Positions 61,370 to 64,000 of a DNA stretch of 64,000 nucleotides are shown here, in pieces. The notes beneath the pieces are model-generated. The model had not been told where the DNA came from and did not search any database. It saw only the letters and a list, made by a program, of their open reading frames with translations. The DNA comes from Marispirochaeta sp964554875 (GTDB taxonomy: Bacteria > Spirochaetota > Spirochaetia > JC444 > Marispirochaetaceae). The stretch spans positions 1 to 64,000 of the forward strand of contig CAZKQJ010000001.1 of the NCBI GenBank assembly GCA_964554875.1. The letters are read 5' to 3'. The stretch's first letter is position 1, and every line of letters begins with the position of its first letter. A program made the position numbers and the translations under genes.

Positions 61370-63571
61370 TCATTTCAATTTGAAGATCTCCATATTCTCG
61401 GTGATCAGGGTGATATTCCGTACTGTATGTCCCGCAGATTCTACCGCTTTATCCACAGTGCGTCGAATAGCTTCGTTATTATTCAAGACATTTCCTATAC
61501 TTTGCTGAATCTCCTCACTGTTTTTATTGATGATCTCGACTTCTCCTGCAATCTTTTTTGCCAGGACAGAGACGTTCTCGGCTTCGCGGTCTATTTCCAG
61601 CGAGGCGGACTTCATCTCTTCAAGGGAGGCAAGGATCTGGTTGCTCCCGGCTCCCTGTTCTTCCAGGGAGAGTTTGACCTCTTCCTCGATCCGGGTAATG
61701 GTACCGATCAGTCCCTGGATCTCGCCGAAGTTCTTTCCCGCTTCCTGGGAAGATCCCGCAATGGTGCTGATGGTGTCGACGATTTTTTTCAGTATTTTCT
61801 CGACTCCCCGGGACTGGTCTGCAGTGCTTTCGGAGAGCTTGCGAATTTCATCCGCTACTACCGCGAATCCCTTGCCGGCCTCCCCGGCGTGGGCAGCCTC
61901 GATGGCTGCATTCATGGCCAGCATGTTTGTCTGGGTCGCGATATTGGAGATGACCATGTTGGTTTCCAGGAGTGATTCGGACTGACTGTGTATCTCCTGA
62001 ATGCGGCGGATTACGGTATTCAGGAGCTCCTCCCCAAGCGTGGATGATTTGTTGAGCTGCTGGTAGTACCCGCTGGAACGAACAACATTCTCCGTTACCG
62101 AATGAAGCCCCGCGAGGGTCTCTTCTATGGCTGCTACGGACTGGGAAATCAGCTGGGATTCGTTACCGGACCGCTGTTCCAGACTGAGTATATTTTCCAG
62201 GATTTTCTCAAGAGACCGGGAAGTTTCGCTGAGTCCCCGGGTAATATCCGAAGCCTTCATCAGGACCCTGTTAATAGCCTCGGAGTTTCCCGAAAAGGCG
62301 CTATCGGTGCTTTCCGTCTCTTTGGCTAGCTCATCCGCTTCGGTACGCAGTTCCGCCATGGCGGTTTTAATCTCCCGCAGTGTGCTGCTGAGGGATGCGG
62401 TAAAACGGTTAAACCCCTGGGCCAGTCTGCCGGTTTCGTCCCGGGCGGTAATATGTACCTCTTGGCGCAGATCACCGCTGGATATGGTTTCAAAGGCCCC
62501 GGTGAGGATGCCCAGGGGACGGCTGATGCGGTTGGCGATGACTATGATGATGAGGGTGAGTACCGCAAGAATTGCGGCGCTGCTTATCATGAGGCTGACA
62601 TATATCTGCCGGGGCACGGAGTAAATCTGTTCCCGGGGGATCGAAACAATGTATATCCAGGGCTCAATATCGGTACGTATGTTTATCGGCTCAATCATCT
62701 GCAGGAACTCCTGATCGCCGATCTGTACCATTACCCGGGAATTACTGGCATCGTCTTCCGACCAGTTGCTGGTGGCTTCCGAGGCCGCGCTTACGGTGTC
62801 CGCGGAGTGGGACTCCGACAGGTAGGTCCCTTCCCTGCCGGACAGGCTGTCCGCCAGCAGCAGTCCTGTCTCCGTGGCGATGGTGGATTTTCCCCGACTT
62901 TTACCGTCTATGGAACCGAGGATCTCATTGAAGAAATCAATGGAGAAATCCACCCCGACGACGCCGACAACCTCTCCCTTGGGGTTATGTACAGCCCGGG
63001 AGGCGGAAATCATCCGGACGGAATAGTCTTCCCGTATCTCCTCTTCATAGGGCTCGCTTATGCGGATTCCCGGATTGTTCCGGGGAATGGCGTAGTAATC
63101 ATCCTGGTAGGACTCCGCCCCCCAGGCCTCGAGGCTCACCTCCACACGGTTCGACTCGTCCCGATACGCCCAGACCGCGTAATTTCCCAGCTCGTCGTAC
63201 TCCCCGGTGTTGGCAAACTCGACGTCCCGTCCGTCCCAGGCATCGGGTTCAAAGAGGACCCACAGCGAAAAGACCGATTCATAGTCTTTCAGAATTCTGG
63301 CGAACAGTGGAGGAAGGAGCTCCCTGTCCGTACGGTCTTCGCTCTTTAATACCTCGATCAGGTTCATGGAGCTGCTGAGCAGTCCAAGGGCTTTGTTCAG
63401 TTCCCCTTCGACAGCGGCAGCGCCTTCCCGGGAGTACTGAAAGGCACTCATGTAGGCGTACTCGTTCAGGACATTTACGATACGGCTGCTTATCAATCCA
63501 AAGAAGACGATTAACAGGGCGAGGGTGCTCCCCAGAAGGAGCACAAGCATTTTGTTTCGCAGTGTTTTCAT
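61370..63571 (-). CDS. Methyl-accepting chemotaxis protein with Cache-type sensor
   Basis: Transmembrane chemoreceptor of 733 residues. The first membrane helix is at about 9-30; an extracellular double-Cache-like domain follows (about 35-325, with SLWVLFEPDAWDGRDVEFANTGEYDELGNY and GVVGVDFSIDFFNEIL). The second helix (about 330-352) leads to a HAMP linker (NRISRPLGILTGAFETISSGDLRQEV). The cytoplasmic signalling domain has the hairpin NMLAMNAAIEAAHAGEAGKGFAVVADEIRKLSEST. Cache sensors of this kind often bind amino or carboxylic acids. It is monocistronic. Confidence 0.95.
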   Translation of the reverse strand: MKTLRNKMLVLLLGSTLALLIVFFGLISSRIVNVLNEYAYMSAFQYSREGAAAVEGELNKALGLLSSSMNLIEVLKSEDRTDRELLPPLFARILKDYESVFSLWVLFEPDAWDGRDVEFANTGEYDELGNYAVWAYRDESNRVEVSLEAWGAESYQDDYYAIPRNNPGIRISEPYEEEIREDYSVRMISASRAVHNPKGEVVGVVGVDFSIDFFNEILGSIDGKSRGKSTIATETGLLLADSLSGREGTYLSESHSADTVSAASEATSNWSEDDASNSRVMVQIGDQEFLQMIEPINIRTDIEPWIYIVSIPREQIYSVPRQIYVSLMISSAAILAVLTLIIIVIANRISRPLGILTGAFETISSGDLRQEVHITARDETGRLAQGFNRFTASLSSTLREIKTAMAELRTEADELAKETESTDSAFSGNSEAINRVLMKASDITRGLSETSRSLEKILENILSLEQRSGNESQLISQSVAAIEETLAGLHSVTENVVRSSGYYQQLNKSSTLGEELLNTVIRRIQEIHSQSESLLETNMVISNIATQTNMLAMNAAIEAAHAGEAGKGFAVVADEIRKLSESTADQSRGVEKILKKIVDTISTIAGSSQEAGKNFGEIQGLIGTITRIEEEVKLSLEEQGAGSNQILASLEEMKSASLEIDREAENVSVLAKKIAGEVEIINKNSEEIQQSIGNVLNNNEAIRRTVDKAVESAGHTVRNITLITENMEIFKLK

Positions 63572-63725
63572 ATAACTTGATATATATTGTAGTAATCTGC
63601 CAGTGTCGGTGCAAGAGTTCTATCGGCATGGGAGATTTTTAAGGAAACAGGACTCACTATCTCGAACAAAGATTCGGACTGTGCTACACTGCCGGTACTT
63701 AATCTTTATCTGGGAATGAATTGCC

Positions 63726-64000
63726 ATGCAGAATACCCGCAGCACTGTCAGCCTTTCGGAGGAAAACTATCATTTAAGCAAGACAATCTACGTAAGTCTT
63801 TTAGCGATTCTCGTCGGTATTGTCGCCGGCTTCGGCGCCATCGGTTTCCGATACTTGATCGGGTTTTTTCACAATCTTTTTTTTCACGGAACTTTTTCGT
63901 TTATTTATGATTCGGAGATCCCCTTCGTCAGCCGCTGGGGTTTTCTGGTGGTACTGGTTCCCGCAGTGGGCATTGCCCTGGCTAACTGGATAACCGAAAA
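63726..64000 (+). CDS. ClC-family chloride channel/antiporter, N-terminal part (runs off the window)
   Basis: The frame from ATG 63726 stays open to the window end (91 codons). It starts with a polar N-terminus (QNTRSTVSLSEENYHLS) followed by a first long hydrophobic helix (YVSLLAILVGIVAGFGAIGFRYLIGFFHNLFF) and a second (WGFLVVLVPAVGIALANWI). This pattern, with GxGAxxFRxxI and the long tilted helix, matches helices A and B of ClC proteins. The filter motifs lie beyond the window. A TACACT with an extended -10 lies about 35 bp upstream. Confidence 0.85.
   Translation, partial: MQNTRSTVSLSEENYHLSKTIYVSLLAILVGIVAGFGAIGFRYLIGFFHNLFFHGTFSFIYDSEIPFVSRWGFLVVLVPAVGIALANWITE

Noticed and set aside
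63716..63910. 64-residue plus-strand frame at the right edge
   Set aside because: It is out of frame with the ClC-like sequence starting at 63726, whose translation shows clear membrane helices.
1..64000. CRISPR array
   Set aside because: No regularly spaced identical repeats and no cas genes were seen.

Overview
The window looks like a piece of a chromosome from a saccharolytic, fermentative, motile spirochaete. This is an inference. It rests on the exported proteins, whose signal peptides end in AGGQGD or AEGAQEA just after the cleavage region, as is common in Spirochaetaceae, and on the mix of sugar ABC transport, plant-polysaccharide hydrolases, an aldehyde:ferredoxin oxidoreductase and chemotaxis. 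Two compositions are visible: an AT-rich stretch from the left edge to about 21.0 kb, and a GC-richer core backbone from there to the right edge.

Left part (1-21.1 kb). After an aminotransferase gene whose 3' end may be frameshifted, there is an intact type I restriction-modification operon (hsdM-hsdS-hsdR, each pair overlapping by ATGA). Next come a pair of small membrane proteins, the second resembling putative phage-abortive-infection proteins, and several accessory genes: an acidic unknown protein, an XRE regulator divergent from an exported WG-repeat protein, a PH-like membrane protein, and a three-gene operon with a PD-(D/E)XK-type nuclease carrying a Cys4 motif. The right end of this stretch is a replication/integration module: a superfamily 1 helicase fused to a region resembling gene II/X-type phage replication proteins, an excisionase-like DNA-binding protein translationally coupled to it, an unknown gene behind a coupled leader peptide, and a tyrosine recombinase next to tRNA-Val(CAC). 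I read this as an integrated, potentially replicating mobile element with defence cargo. Its left attachment site was not found.

Core part (21.1-64 kb). A GH3 glycosidase, a PAS histidine kinase, an FHA protein and tRNA-Gly(CCC) come first. An AraC/GyrI-like regulator and an enolase-superfamily enzyme follow. A likely tungsten-enzyme cluster holds an E1-like adenylyltransferase, a MoaD/ThiS-like carrier, an aldehyde:ferredoxin oxidoreductase, a GntR/FCD regulator and an iron-type alcohol dehydrogenase, which together suggest aldehyde/alcohol redox metabolism. Then come an SBF-like transporter, a pirin-like protein and a SAF-domain oxidoreductase.

From 36.9 to 47.8 kb lies an arabinose/arabinan locus: sugar ABC transporter (binding protein and two permeases), GH51 arabinofuranosidase and an ArsR-like regulator on the plus strand, converging on a LacI-type regulator-araD-araA-araB operon on the minus strand. 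The right end holds central metabolism (fumarase, aconitase, glucose-6-phosphate dehydrogenase, pyruvate kinase), a DMT transporter, a VOC protein, a Gfo/Idh/MocA oxidoreductase divergent from an AraC regulator, a hemolysin III-like protein, an RluA-type pseudouridine synthase, a chemoreceptor and the start of a ClC channel gene that runs off the window.
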